Origin: Gracilariopsis chorda
Taxonomy: Eukaryota; Rhodophyta; Florideophyceae; Gracilariales; Gracilariaceae
Length of the DNA: 64,000 bases
Reading direction: 5' to 3'
NCBI GenBank assembly: GCA_003194525.1
Contig: NBIV01000207.1
Span: forward strand, 1-64,000
Part shown: positions 1 through 9,794 of the stretch, piece by piece
Position numbering within the stretch: position 1 is the stretch's first letter
Layout: the number at the start of each line of letters is the position of its first letter
Made by a program: the position numbers and the translations under genes
Notes under the pieces: generated by a model
The model's input: only the letters and a program-made list of their open reading frames with translations
The model's database searches: none
What the model was told of the DNA's origin: nothing

Positions 1-299
1 TGCGTCACCAGAGCCTGGGCCACCGTGAGAGCGGTTATCCTCCGAAGAGGGACAGTCCGTACCAGCTTAGAAAAGCGGTCGGTAATGACAAGTAGAAACT
101 TGTTTCCACGTTTCGTGGTGAGTAATGGTCCGAGAATATCGATCGCAATAAACTCGAGCGGCGCCCTTGCGGGGAATAGTTTCATCTTCTTCGCATTTTT
201 TGCGGAGTTTGACGCGATTCTTCGCGCATTCGCTACAAAACCGCACAGTTGCGTAGCAATCCACCGCCATTGCGGGCCAATAGAAATCCCTTCGCAGGG
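1..299 (-). pseudogene. gypsy integrase, zinc-binding domain and start of catalytic core (partial)
   Basis: Translation of the minus strand gives the second half of the HHCC zinc domain (CSECAKN is the CX2C pair; the histidines lie in the preceding frame near 330-360) and then the start of the core, with the first catalytic Asp in IDILGPL and the following KFLLVITDRFSK typical of gypsy integrases. These pieces lie in more than one frame, with a stop after the GGNST segment at about 300, so the copy is broken. The remaining catalytic Asp and Glu would lie beyond base 1. Confidence 0.85.
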
Positions 300-1548
300 T
301 TAGGTAGAGTTTCCTCCCACCTGGGTGACCTCCAATGGGGCGTAGTGTGATATATGTAACACCCGCGATTGCAGGGAATGTGGTACCACAATCTGTGGGC
401 GGGCTTCGACCTTTCTTACGAGGTAGCCTTTGTCGTTTACCCCGAAAGGGAGATCTTCACCACCGTTGATACGGGCACGAATTCTCGTACAGAATGGGTC
501 GCCGAATTGTTCTCGGATCATTTCTTCCGGTGATACCGGTACAAAGTTTCCCGGTAACGGGTTCTCAGATTTATCTCGCGATGCGAGTAGTTCGTCAAAA
601 TCAGCATCCTCGTCCCAGGTTTCTGGCCTAGCCTCGACGGCATGTTCCGGATCATCCGGGTCTATAGCCATGAAGCATGGGACTTCATCATCCTCCGTTG
701 GGAGTGCTTCCCCACTTGTGGCTAACCGCGATAAAGCGTCGGCCTGAGTGTTCTGCGCACCCTTTTTATAAATGACTTGAAAGTCATATTCCGCGAGGCG
801 GAGTCTCCAGCGCATGAGGCGTCCCGACGGGTCGGAGATATTCATCAACCACCTCAATGAGGAATGATCCGTGTACACGGTGAAGTGAATTCCCATAAGG
901 TAGGGGCGCAGAGTGGTCATCGCCCATACGACGGCGAGGCACTCTTTCTCCGATACGGAGTAGTTCCGCTCATGAACATTGAGCGAACGTGACCAATAAC
1001 TAATTGGATGTCGTTCCCCCTCGGGGGTGGTTTGAAAAAGAGCACACCCGACTTGGTAGTCGCTCGAGTCCGTATCTACGGAGTATGGCAACCCAAGTTT
1101 TGGGAGATGTAGGATTGGTGCTGATGTGACAGCCTCCTTTAAGGAGTTAAAAGCTTCCGATTGCTCGGGCGTAAATGTTCCCAGTTTTGGGGGGTTCCCC
1201 TTTCGCAACAACGCGTTCAGGGGCGCTGCAGTATCCGAAAAGTTCGGGATAAACCGTCGATAGACGTTGACCAGCCCCAGAAAGGAGCGCAGTTCCGTTT
1301 GAGTACGGGGTTCTTTCGCCTCAACGAGGGATTTGACTCGAGCTTTCTCGATCGCTAACCGTCCAGGACGGATAATGTGACCCAGATACTTCACAGTATC
1401 TGTGAAAAACTCGCATTTCCTCAACTTGAGGGTAATTCCCGCATGACGGAGTACGGTCAGCACGTCTCGGACGTGAGTGAGATGGTCGTCCAACGAGTTG
1501 GAGAAGATGATAATATCATCAAGGTAGACCAGACAACTCCGCCACTTT
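300..1548 (-). CDS. gypsy reverse transcriptase thumb/connection and RNase H
   Basis: An open frame of about 400 codons. It begins with the catalytic YLDD box of reverse transcriptase (VYLDDIIIFS, read from about 1530), then the KLRKCEFF...LGH connection, the SFLGLVNVYRRFIPNFS thumb motif, RNase H with the acidic residues in DTDSSDYQVG, EKECLAVVWA and YTDHSSLRW, and the closing DALSR motif. It then runs into the integrase linker and LHISH. The frame differs from the upstream RT palm (1519-2052) by one base near 1545, so the two form one gene broken by an indel. The track-style start at 1493 is not a real start. Confidence 0.9.
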
Positions 1549-2052
1549 AAAGCGGTTGAGTAGAATATCTACTGCACGCTGAAAGGTGGCGGGGGCGTTG
1601 GTTAACCCAAATGGCATCCGCTTGAAGCGGTACGTTCCTGCATGGCAGGTGAATGCGGTTTTGTCGCGATCCTCCTGTCTGACAGGTACTTGCCAATATC
1701 CCCAATTGGCATCAAGGGCCGTGAACACGGTGGCGTCTCCAAGGGAGTCAATGCACTCGTCCATACGAGGGATGGGGTACGTGTCCCTAACAGTCACTGC
1801 ATTGAGCCGGCGGTAGTCGACACAGAACCTCCAGGTTCCGTCAGCCTTTAAAGCCAGTACAACTGGGGATGCCCAGGGCGATTGAGCGGGCTCAATCACA
1901 CCTGCGCGGAGCATCTTGTCCACCTGGGACTGCTCCTCTTCCCGAGCTTTCGGACCTGCCCTGTAAGGGGGTTGTGCAACCGGTCGCGCACCGGGGATTA
2001 AATCGATCCGGTGTTCCGTTGCATCAATCTCGCCAAGCGAGCCATCCCACAT
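1519..2052 (-). CDS. gypsy reverse transcriptase palm/fingers
   Basis: Contains the conserved RT series in order: EEEQSQVDKMLRAGVIEPAQSPWASPVV, FCVDYRRLNAVT, the first catalytic Asp in FTALDANWGYWQV, and MPFGLTNAPATFQ. It ends at a frameshift just before the YLDD box, which is found intact in the next frame. It joins the protease-RT linker to the right by another shift near 2050. Together with 300-1548 it forms one pol gene. The frameshift lies within the enzyme core, so it is inactivating (or a sequence error) rather than a programmed site. Confidence 0.9.
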   Translation of the reverse strand: MWDGSLGEIDATEHRIDLIPGARPVAQPPYRAGPKAREEEQSQVDKMLRAGVIEPAQSPWASPVVLALKADGTWRFCVDYRRLNAVTVRDTYPIPRMDECIDSLGDATVFTALDANWGYWQVPVRQEDRDKTAFTCHAGTYRFKRMPFGLTNAPATFQRAVDILLNRFKVAELSGLP

Positions 2053-2716
2053 TGTGGTGAATTCCGTAACATAGTACGGAGTTTGTCGCGGTGCGACTCT
2101 GGCACGTGGCTGAAGTCCAGCGCTTCAAGTGCTTTTTCCGGATCAATCCGGTCATTGCTCGATGGAGCATTGTCCTGTGGAACAGGTGTGGTTCGCAATT
2201 CCGAGTTACTCGGTATGTTCGACGCTGAAGTAGCGGTTTCCTCCCCCTCCTTAGACTTGACGTCTTCGGACGGCGGGGTGAACTCCTCAGAAGAGTTGGT
2301 AACTCCGAGTACATCGGCGGCTGTCATCTTCGTTGGCAGCATTCCCATAGGATGGGGGGTTACACTCCCAATTACTTGGTGTTTGACCAGATACTCGGGG
2401 TGCTTGCCAAGGTTGGCAACCAATATCCGGAAAGGAACATCCGGGGAAATGGAGACAATTCCATTAGCCAGCGCCAGCTGGGATTTCTCGTACAACGAGG
2501 CGAGGGGTTGTATAACCCGAAGACCGTGTTGACGGGAATTTACCTGTACCCAGACTTGGGACTCAGCCGGTATAGAAACCGAGGCAGCGACGCGGAGCTT
2601 GGTGGACTCGCGGGACGCGGGCGGTGGTTCCTGCGCAGCAGGGAGCGGAACTTGTTTCCGAGAGGACCGCTTTAGCGGGCGGCGAACAATCGGAACCGAC
2701 GATCCGTCGTCAAGTT
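2053..2716 (-). pseudogene. gypsy pol linker between protease and RT
   Basis: The stretch between the protease frame (ends 2717) and the RT frame is coding-like in two frames: the best piece is 2495-1998, 165 residues, rich in Ser, Pro and acidic residues, and it ends with DFSHVPESHRDKL, the usual helical segment before gypsy RT. Frames change near 2500 and 2050. No enzymatic motif is expected here. Moderately sure of the role from position alone. Confidence 0.7.
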
Positions 2717-3241
2717 CTACACGCCTGAGGCGGGCCTGATTGCGTCGACAAATCTGTCGCAGTAATCACATCCCAGTATGACTGGTGCTGCCAGTGAACG
2801 GCAAACGATGAAGTCCAACTTCACCACAGATGTACCAAGTCTCACGACGAGGTCCACTGTGCCCACCGTTTGTAACGGATTGTTGTTCGCATCCGAAATG
2901 TCGGGGACCGCGTCAGAGCGGATACGCGACCGCACAAGCGGGGGTAACAATGATTCCACGACAAAGTTGGGGCCTGCACCTGTATCCAGGACGGTGAGAA
3001 ACCTCACCATAAACTGGGGGTCAAGGCCAAGGTCGGCATAGACTTTATAATTGCGCTTGGCCAAGACCAAGACTCTACCGGGAATCCGGGGATTTTTACT
3101 CCGTATCCACGGGCGACGCAACACACCGAGGTGCGCAGAGTCCGCGTCAGCGGTGTCTTTCCTCGAGAGGACTTTCACCGGGGAGCGAGGCGAGGACGCC
3201 TCGGGCGCCAACAGCCTCTTGTCTGAGGACGCCTCTCCCAA
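2717..3241 (-). CDS. gypsy retropepsin (aspartic protease)
   Basis: A 174-residue frame with the retropepsin active site VLDTGAGPNFV and a flap/C-terminal segment VILGCDYCDRFVDAI. It processes the Gag-Pol polyprotein in the virus-like particle. It lies in a different frame from gag, whose stop is at 3259-3261, about 18 bases upstream, so Gag-Pol would need a shift or re-initiation, common in this superfamily. The listed start is a TTG and probably not real. A frame break at about 2717 separates it from the linker and RT. Confidence 0.88.
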   Translation of the reverse strand: MGEASSDKRLLAPEASSPRSPVKVLSRKDTADADSAHLGVLRRPWIRSKNPRIPGRVLVLAKRNYKVYADLGLDPQFMVRFLTVLDTGAGPNFVVESLLPPLVRSRIRSDAVPDISDANNNPLQTVGTVDLVVRLGTSVVKLDFIVCRSLAAPVILGCDYCDRFVDAIRPASGV

Positions 3242-3258
3242 AGGGGAGACTCCCTCAG

Positions 3259-5432
3259 TTAGTTTTCCGCCTTCGGCGGTGGGTTGGTTTCCTCGACAAC
3301 GAGTGCTTCATCCCGTTGACGGGGGTTTCTATCCGCATAAGCGGGGGTTGCAACGGATGGTTGCGTGATCTCCCGAATCGGGGTGTATGAAGCTTGCCGC
3401 GCACGCGGGGTCTGTGGTAGGGCGTGAGAAAAGTCCGTTTTAGCACGGAGGTAGGAAGCCGTCGGGACGGAACGTTTCTCCTCTGGAGTGAGGGCCTCAT
3501 AATTTGCCACCACCTTGGCCATATCCTTCAGTGAACAAATACACTGAGGAGAGGTATGGCCTTGGGCATAGCACAGGTGGCAAATGAGAGCCAGCACCGC
3601 GACACGCGGATTATTATTCCGAGTATCGGAGAAGCGAACCGCAGGGCGGGTGTCAGTCCATCCAGGCCGTTGATAACGGGATTGACCGTTTGAAAACGGG
3701 AGTCGTTGGGGTTGAACCCGACTGTTACCACCGTATAGAACGGGATCTTCTGTTCCCGTATCATGGGTCATCTCCGTCGTTGACGGTAACTCACTGGTGG
3801 GTATCGACACACCATCCCCCTGCGCTAAATGCACGGTATCAAATCCCTGTCCAGGGTTCCCATCCGCGGTGAGCGGGAGAGAGGAAGCTTCGCTTTCCAG
3901 CAACAACGCCTTGGCGGATTTAGACCGATTGTTCGGAGTTCTTGCACGAAGTGCATCCCCTTCCGCTCGAGCGTGTTGGACCAGCTCGAGGTAGGTGATC
4001 CTTCGCTTGTCCTCCCGATAACGGGTAACTAAACTCCGGATTGCCGGGTCAAGACCATCAATGAACATGGTACTGCGCTCCCCAGCGGGGTATACGTTAC
4101 CACATCTGTGGAAATCCTTGTTAAGGTGCACCGAGTAATCGGTCTCGGTCTCTCCAGCACGCTGGCGTGTATCTCGCAAAGCGAGGATAGCCTGCTGAAT
4201 AGCGGTGTTGGTGGCGTAGGAGCGCAGAAGACACTGCACAGCCTCCGGCCAGCAAGTAACTCCTCCCTCGGAGGCGCGAGAAGATCCTCGGACAGAGGTG
4301 TATTGGTCCTCGGCCACTCCCCGTAAGAAATACGGTAAAGCCAAATAGGCTTTTCCCTCATTCATACCGAGGATATCGGCCTCCGCTACAAAGCGGGATA
4401 GGAAATCCAGTACTAGGACTGGGTCCTCTCCAGTAAAATACTGGTTGCGGAGCGAGAGCTGCATTCGCTTAATGCATTCTCGCACCTTTCCCGTACCACG
4501 GGGCGTACGTCCAAGTGACGAATCTTCAAGCCGGTAGTACCGGTATGATAAAAGCTTCCGGTAATCCGGGTTTGTCGGTTTCAATTCCCGGAGACCGGGG
4601 TGTCTTCTCCCCTTCTGGCGGGTTCGGACCACACCTTCAGTGGCCGATGACCGCTTCGAGCGGGAGGAGTAGCCTCGCTTCTCGTCCTCCGAGTCGGAGT
4701 CCGAGGAGCTCGAGCTAACCGAATGGTTTCGGGGTGAGTCCGACGATGTCGAAGAATCGGAGTCCGAATATTTTCGGTGATGTTTCCGTCGGTGACGGCG
4801 TTTCTTCTTCCCAGCAAGCTGGTCGTTGTGCGATGCCTCGTTTACCGGATCACCCGGGGATGGTTTGTCCATGAGGACGAACTGCTCCAGCGTCTCCAGG
4901 CGAGCACTAATCCGATCAAATCGGGCTTCAACTCCTTCGATGAAGGCGGCGGGTTGTCCCAAACTCTCCAACACGGAGTTGACGTCAGACCGTAAAATAC
5001 GGAGCTCCTCGGCGACCTCCTTTACGGGGGTTGCCGAGACCACCTCTTGGAGGGATTTTAGTTCCCCTACAAGGGTGTCATGGGCGGTCCACAGAGCGCG
5101 GACCTGGGATTCCAGGGAAGTCCCCTGGGGGGTGTTATCACCCGTTCCACGGGGGCTTGAAGCCGCGACAGCGGGAGCAGGCCGGGGTGCCTGGGGCACT
5201 GCGGCAACAGCCGGAGTCGATGCTGCATTCCCCTGCGGGGTGATAACGAGGGCAAAAGGAGGTTCCGGGGTTCCCGGTCGGGGGTATCATTCCGTGATGA
5301 AGCTGCGCCAGCACGGCTGGAACTTGTCCGTATAGGGATACGGGGTGCGAACCGAACTTCGGAACAGTCCGCGTTGTCGCGGGAGCGACTACGCGTAACC
5401 ACTGGCTCCGCGTCGGAGGGATTTCTCGACAT
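3259..5432 (-). CDS. gypsy Gag with one CCHC zinc knuckle
   Basis: The long open frame runs 5199-3259 (646 residues). It has an Ala/Pro-rich start, a helical capsid-like middle, a Ser/Arg-rich stretch, and one perfect CX2CX4HX4C knuckle (CHLCYAQGHTSPQC) about 100 residues before the end. There is no ATG in this frame before an upstream stop at about 5292. The only good start is the ATG at 5432-5430 in another frame, whose RSRSRD-type product would join by a one-base shift near 5250-5290. I therefore place the original start at 5432 and infer a frameshift. Gag forms the particle and binds the RNA genome. Confidence 0.88.
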
Positions 5433-5512
5433 GAGAAAATACCGTTACGACGGGAAACGATCACGGAACTTCCGGTGAATGAAAACAAACCTCGTAAGAG
5501 GGAAAACAAAAA

Positions 5513-5534
5513 CCGATTCTAGGTCGGGAGACCA
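5513..5534 (-). promoter_or_regulatory. primer binding site matching a tRNA 3' end
   Basis: On the plus strand this reads CCGATT-CTAGG-TCGGGAG-A-CCA, exactly the layout of a tRNA 3' end: end of T loop, 3' T-stem half, 3' acceptor half, discriminator and CCA. On the element strand it therefore begins TGGTCTCCCGACC, as a primer binding site should, three bases from the LTR end TG/CA. The tRNA would have a 5' acceptor half CTCCCGA; which amino acid it carries I cannot say. Confidence 0.8.
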
Positions 5535-5537
5535 CTT

Positions 5538-6360
5538 TGTGGTGCAATGCCCCAAAGGGGAAAAACACCGAAAGACGTCCGGGATCTTCCTCTCACGAGG
5601 TGAACCCAGTTGGGTAGAGCCCTCCCAGAGGTGTCACGGCGAAGCCGGTTTGTAAGACCAGGGACACCTGTCGCGACTCGCGCAGGGAGGTGAAGGCGAA
5701 GAATCGGTATCCGCGTGAGCGGGGTGTGATCCTCAGTAGAGGTATGTTTCCACGTAAGTGGGGGTGTGTGAGCGGATGCGCACACGAGGGCCGCGGATAG
5801 CGGGAGGTGCTACCCTAAAAAGGGGAAAGAGGAAGGACGAGTGGGTCGCGAGAGCGACGAGTAGATACGGCAATGCCGGTGGACAGGACTCCCTATACAG
5901 GGCGAAACACCAATATGATTGGAACAATTAGTACTCCCAATGATGGGTCTCCTTTAGATGTGCAAGGGGGGTGAACTTCCGTACACTACGGTGCTTCCCT
6001 CCAAGGAGGAGTTGAGAACACGCGGAGGCGGTAAAGCTCAGAGCCAATTCCCCAGGTTGGGGTCCCTTGTTGGGGAAGGTTTACTGGTGCGACGGCAGTG
6101 CGCCGTCGCACTAAGTACTAGCTTCCCAGAAATGGGTGTGAAAATAATAAATAAAATTAACTAAAATACTCCACATTCCGTGGCAACATCCACTACTGTG
6201 GCCAACCGCCAATTGACCCAAAACCGTGTCCCACGTGTCTATACCCACCATTGTGGGGCGTAGTTCATATACACACTACACAACCGATAATATCGGGAAA
6301 GCGTTCAAGTACCCAGAATCCCTCCCTGAGGGCGTTGCACTTCAAACAGATGGAGCCATT
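5538..6360 (-). repeat. 5' LTR of the hairpin-rich gypsy element
   Basis: The inner end TG is three bases from the primer binding site. The sequence aligns along most of its length with 41834-42650; shared anchors are ACACCGAAAGACGT (5565 and 41861) and CCCTCCAAGGAGGAG (about 5997 and 42283). The homology begins at the same TG in both copies, which fixes this edge. The far end, somewhere in 6330-6400, is not fixed. It is packed with short hairpins, and a longer one at about 6090-6114 has a stem of about 10 bp. Confidence 0.82.
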
Positions 6361-7550
6361 ATCCAGGAATAAGTATAACCACAGTTGCTTCTATATGTAT
6401 GTGGCATCGATTCCCTAATTCAGAGCTCAAGGTAAGGACTCGTCTTACAATAGCACTTCAATCCCTAGATAGCCCAACGGTTCCATCGGCCACTTCACGG
6501 CTAAGTCAGGCACCTGACTTTCCCTTTCACTCCCGCTATAGGGGGAGCTTTGGAAGACATATGATCAACCGTATTCTCTATTCGGATTCACTTCAGAGGG
6601 CAGAAGAGCTTCTTTCGGTACATAAAGCTTGCGATGGGGTGATGATATGAAGCACGGCCGACGAACATGTGTGATGGAGAAGATTGTGCAGCTCATTGTC
6701 AGAGCTATTGTGTCAATTGATCCAGTAGCTTGCGACAACCATCTTAAGCAGCTACATCCGAGCCGTTGCTTTGCCTCTATGGAGCCCAGGCCGAATTCTC
6801 TTTTAGTAGCTGAGATGCTCAACCATCAACAAGAGCACAGATATAAGACTTGGTTCAGTTCTGCGCCGTATTGTGCAGAGAGCCACAGTTCGCATTGTCA
6901 ACGCTAATCAAATGTAATGATCCAGCTGTCTCGTGTACGCGCGCACTTCGCGGTTTCAAATAAGGTGAGGATGGAACCGATAGAGATATTAGTCCAACCT
7001 GTGACGCATCATGTACCATCTGGATCTCTATCGTAGTACCAAGGATACTCGCCGCAGGGTCATGACTGACATCACGATAAAGCTCCAAGCGGAAGGGCCG
7101 CCATTGCATTCCAACTAATGCGATGACGACGCGTCCCATACCCAAAATTTCAATTTGCATATCCCTAATGCCATTACTGTATTTATGGATCACTATAGTG
7201 ATCAGAATGTTCTGGAGGGCACTAGTTCGGCGCACGAAAACATTTCAAACTTTTAAAAACGAAGGAGCATGGGAGATGTTTCTACACGTCTCTGGACAAA
7301 GTTTTGCCGCCAGAGATGAAATAAAAACAGCGCAGGAAAGCTGCCTGTCACGTGCTTGCGGTGCACACGCGTTGTTTTAGATATGGCCTTTATTCTGCAC
7401 ATGTTGATTGGGCGCTGCCCAGCTTTCAGCATGGAAGCTGAGCATTTCGTCCACATAAATGCGCAACGCTTAGTCTCGCCGCTTTACAGCCTGAAAAAGA
7501 GGCAAAAAGCAACTCGCACACCAATAAATTCCAGGGTCCCTTCGTCCGCA
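6361..7550. other. unassigned stretch between two gypsy elements
   Basis: I see only short broken frames (for example plus-strand 6629-6907) and no recognisable domain. It may hold the 5' LTR and leader of the plus-strand gypsy that follows, but I could not find a matching copy downstream of 12.2 kb. Confidence 0.4.
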
Positions 7551-7559
7551 TCAACTCCA

Positions 7560-8810
7560 TTCCACAAAAACAACTCCCGTCCTTACCAGCTTCTCTTGCA
7601 CAACATGGTACTCTCAAGAAGGGCTGATGCTTCAATTAGTATGGCGACTAGACTTATGTTTGACGGTGAAGAAGTCGAGGTTTCAAAGTTCTTTTTCTAC
7701 TTCAAGAATTTGTTAATGAGAAGAAAGCCTGACAATAAAAAGCAACTGAGCTTATCTGTCATCTCGAGGAAAAATCATTTGAATACTACTATAATACCTA
7801 TGCCGCGGATGGCTTATTGATCCCCACATCAGATGAATACAAAGCTGTAAAGACCGGATTTGTCAAAGAGTTTGCAGAGAATGTCGAGTCCCAAGAATAC
7901 ATCCAAAGAGCAATGATGCATAGACTGCGCCCTGGTGATACATTAGTATCTCTGCAGGAGACGGATACCTGCTTCAAGAAGGTGGGGGTTCAACATGGAA
8001 GCCAAGTTTGGAGTGCTAAAGCATGCAGTGACCAAACGCCTGAATATGACACATTTCGTTCTTCTTCGTGTTACTGACTCTAAGTCTCTTACCGAAACGA
8101 TAAAAGCCTTTGTCGCCTGCGAAGAAACTCTGAACCCTTCTTTCTATACTAGAACGGCGCTCGGTGCTGAAATGTCTGAGAGGGAGGATTCTTCTCCTAC
8201 CAGAGCAGACGGTGCAGAGTCTAGAATCCAAAGTAGAAGACTTGAGGGATAAGCTTGCATATCTAACACTAAGCTTGCATATCTGACACTACTGGTACAA
8301 AAGAAGCAGAGTGATCAAATTGTTGACAGGAATGTTAGAACCTGTTCTTTCTGTCAAAAGCCAGGACACGGCGCCAGTAGATTCCCCTCAAACCCACACC
8401 GTGACACTAGATGCGGGCGTTCTCATATGCTGGAACACTCTGAGGCTACTTGTTGGTCTAGGGCTCTTATTGAGAAAGAAAAACATGTTCGAATCGTAGA
8501 AGCAAGTGTCGAATCTAAAGCAGAGGAACCTCTGAGAATGAGAATTCATATTCATGACGCAGATGCCACTGCTTTACAGGTCACTGTAGTCACCGATGAA
8601 CAAGAAGAGGATCCTGTGGTGGCAACGAAACGTGGCTCAGATGGCCAATTACTTCCTAAACAACCAAAAACCTCAAGGGTTGATATCGGTTCATGGCTGA
8701 ACCCGAAAGACCAACTTCCATCCACAAATTATAACAGTGTAATAGACCTAACCGGCCCACGGGAATACAGAAAACGTAGGAAGGCAGCTGTGCAAAAGAA
8801 AGGAGCGTGA
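7560..8810 (+). pseudogene. gypsy 2 Gag remnant with zinc knuckles
   Basis: Spread over several frames. Around 7740-7960 the frame reads LEEKSFEYYYNTYAADG then a helical segment (VKTGFVKEFAENVESQ), similar to gypsy capsid. At about 8335-8400 there is a knuckle, CSFCQKPGHGASRF, with the last Cys replaced by Phe, followed by a second Cys/His cluster at about 8413-8455. A charged tail follows to 8810. At least four frame breaks. Confidence 0.75.
8251..8290. repeat. 20-bp tandem duplication inside gag remnant
   Basis: AAGCTTGCATATCTAACACT at 8251-8270 is followed directly by the same 20 bases with one change at 8271-8290. The unit is not a multiple of three, so it shifts the frame of the gag remnant at this point. 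Confidence 0.95.
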
Positions 8811-8999
8811 AAGAAGACAGTTACAAGAGCTAAACAATCAATTCCAGAACAGGTTGAAAGGTACAATGTCTTAATCGAACTCGCAAATGCCTCTTGCGGG
8901 CTTAAATTTGGCCAGTTACTACGTGGAGACGCCGAGGAGGCCAGACGCAAAATTAGAAAGTGGTTCGTAAAAGAAACCACCACACGAAAGGTAGCAGCG

Positions 9000-9508
9000 G
9001 TGGAAACCGGGATCAGGCCGAGGAGACTAAAGGTAGTGAGCGTGAAGCTATACGGCACGACTGTACGCGCACTACTTGACTCCGGAGCCGTACCAAATCT
9101 TTCATCCACAAAAGTATGCGCACTGCAGTCCATCTCTCCTGAACCTAGCGTGAGGAAGTCACCGATGGGACTTCTTCCGCAGTTCGAAGGGTACTTTGCG
9201 ACATTCCTGTTGTCTTTGGAGATTCGAAAGTCACATTGACCTTTCTCGTTGTAGATAACCCCCCAGTTGATGTGATAGTCTTTTGTCAGGTGTTAGAGGA
9301 TATAATGGCTTGCATCGATCTTGGGAATCAAACCATTTCTGTTACTATCGATGGAGTAACATCTGTGTTAGAACTAGAGTATGACCAAAGAATTCATGAG
9401 TTATTAGAATCCGAGACTGATAGTGAAGATTTCACATCCGATTCGGAGCTTGTTCCGTCGTCATCGAGCTCGGAGGAAGAGAATGATGACCTAGTACTGT
9501 CAACGTGA
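9000..9508 (+). pseudogene. gypsy 2 protease remnant
   Basis: The first frame (9000-9239) has LYGTTVRALLDSGAVPNLSS, the retropepsin active site in its DSGA form. It continues after a shift at 9236 with FLVVDNPPVDVIV, the strand before the C-terminal half, and then an acidic Ser/Glu/Asp-rich linker to 9508. Frame break by overlap at 9236-9239. Followed by unconserved linker to the RT at 9795. Confidence 0.8.
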
Positions 9509-9794
9509 GACGTGGAACCGTTTGAACCGGACCTCTTAACCGCAGAAAAGGCTCAAGAACTTCCCGACCCCATCGGAGAAGACACAGGAGATGAAGGATG
9601 CGGTCCAGACAAGTAGATCATACCCATGCAAGACCACGATGATGATGATGAGAAGTCCGTTCTTCTGGCAACAAAATTGAAACATTTACCGACAGAGATT
9701 CAAAAAGAATTTATGACGATTTTAAGATATAAAAATCTCACGGACTAGGCCCTGAACGACTCGCGTGCTTCGGACGTGCCAGTGAAGCATTCTT

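Larger units (their letters stand above)
1..6360 (-). mobile_element. Ty3/gypsy LTR retrotransposon, hairpin-rich, truncated by window edge
   Basis: Reading right to left the element has an LTR (about 6360-5538), a primer binding site, gag, aspartic protease, reverse transcriptase, RNase H and the start of integrase, the order of Ty3/gypsy elements. The window ends inside the integrase core, so the 3' LTR is off the left edge. Reading frames are long, with only a few frameshifts, so this is the youngest-looking element here. A chromodomain on a related fragment at 43.4-43.7 kb suggests a chromovirus. The whole element carries short hairpins about every 20 bp (see findings). The right LTR end is uncertain by some tens of bases. 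Confidence 0.93.

Noticed and set aside
1530..1560. Programmed ribosomal frameshift at CTTTAAAG between the two RT frames
   Set aside because: It lies inside the RT catalytic core, whereas programmed sites lie between gag and pol; an indel or sequence error is simpler.
4826..5335. 169-codon plus-strand frame
   Set aside because: It is the antisense shadow of gag, which has a zinc knuckle and family motifs.
5513..5534. A tRNA gene
   Set aside because: Only the 3' 22 bases of a tRNA are present and they sit beside an LTR end, so this is a primer binding site.
5538..6360. Individual hairpins as transcription terminators
   Set aside because: They occur throughout coding and non-coding parts, lack U tracts, and the host is a eukaryote.
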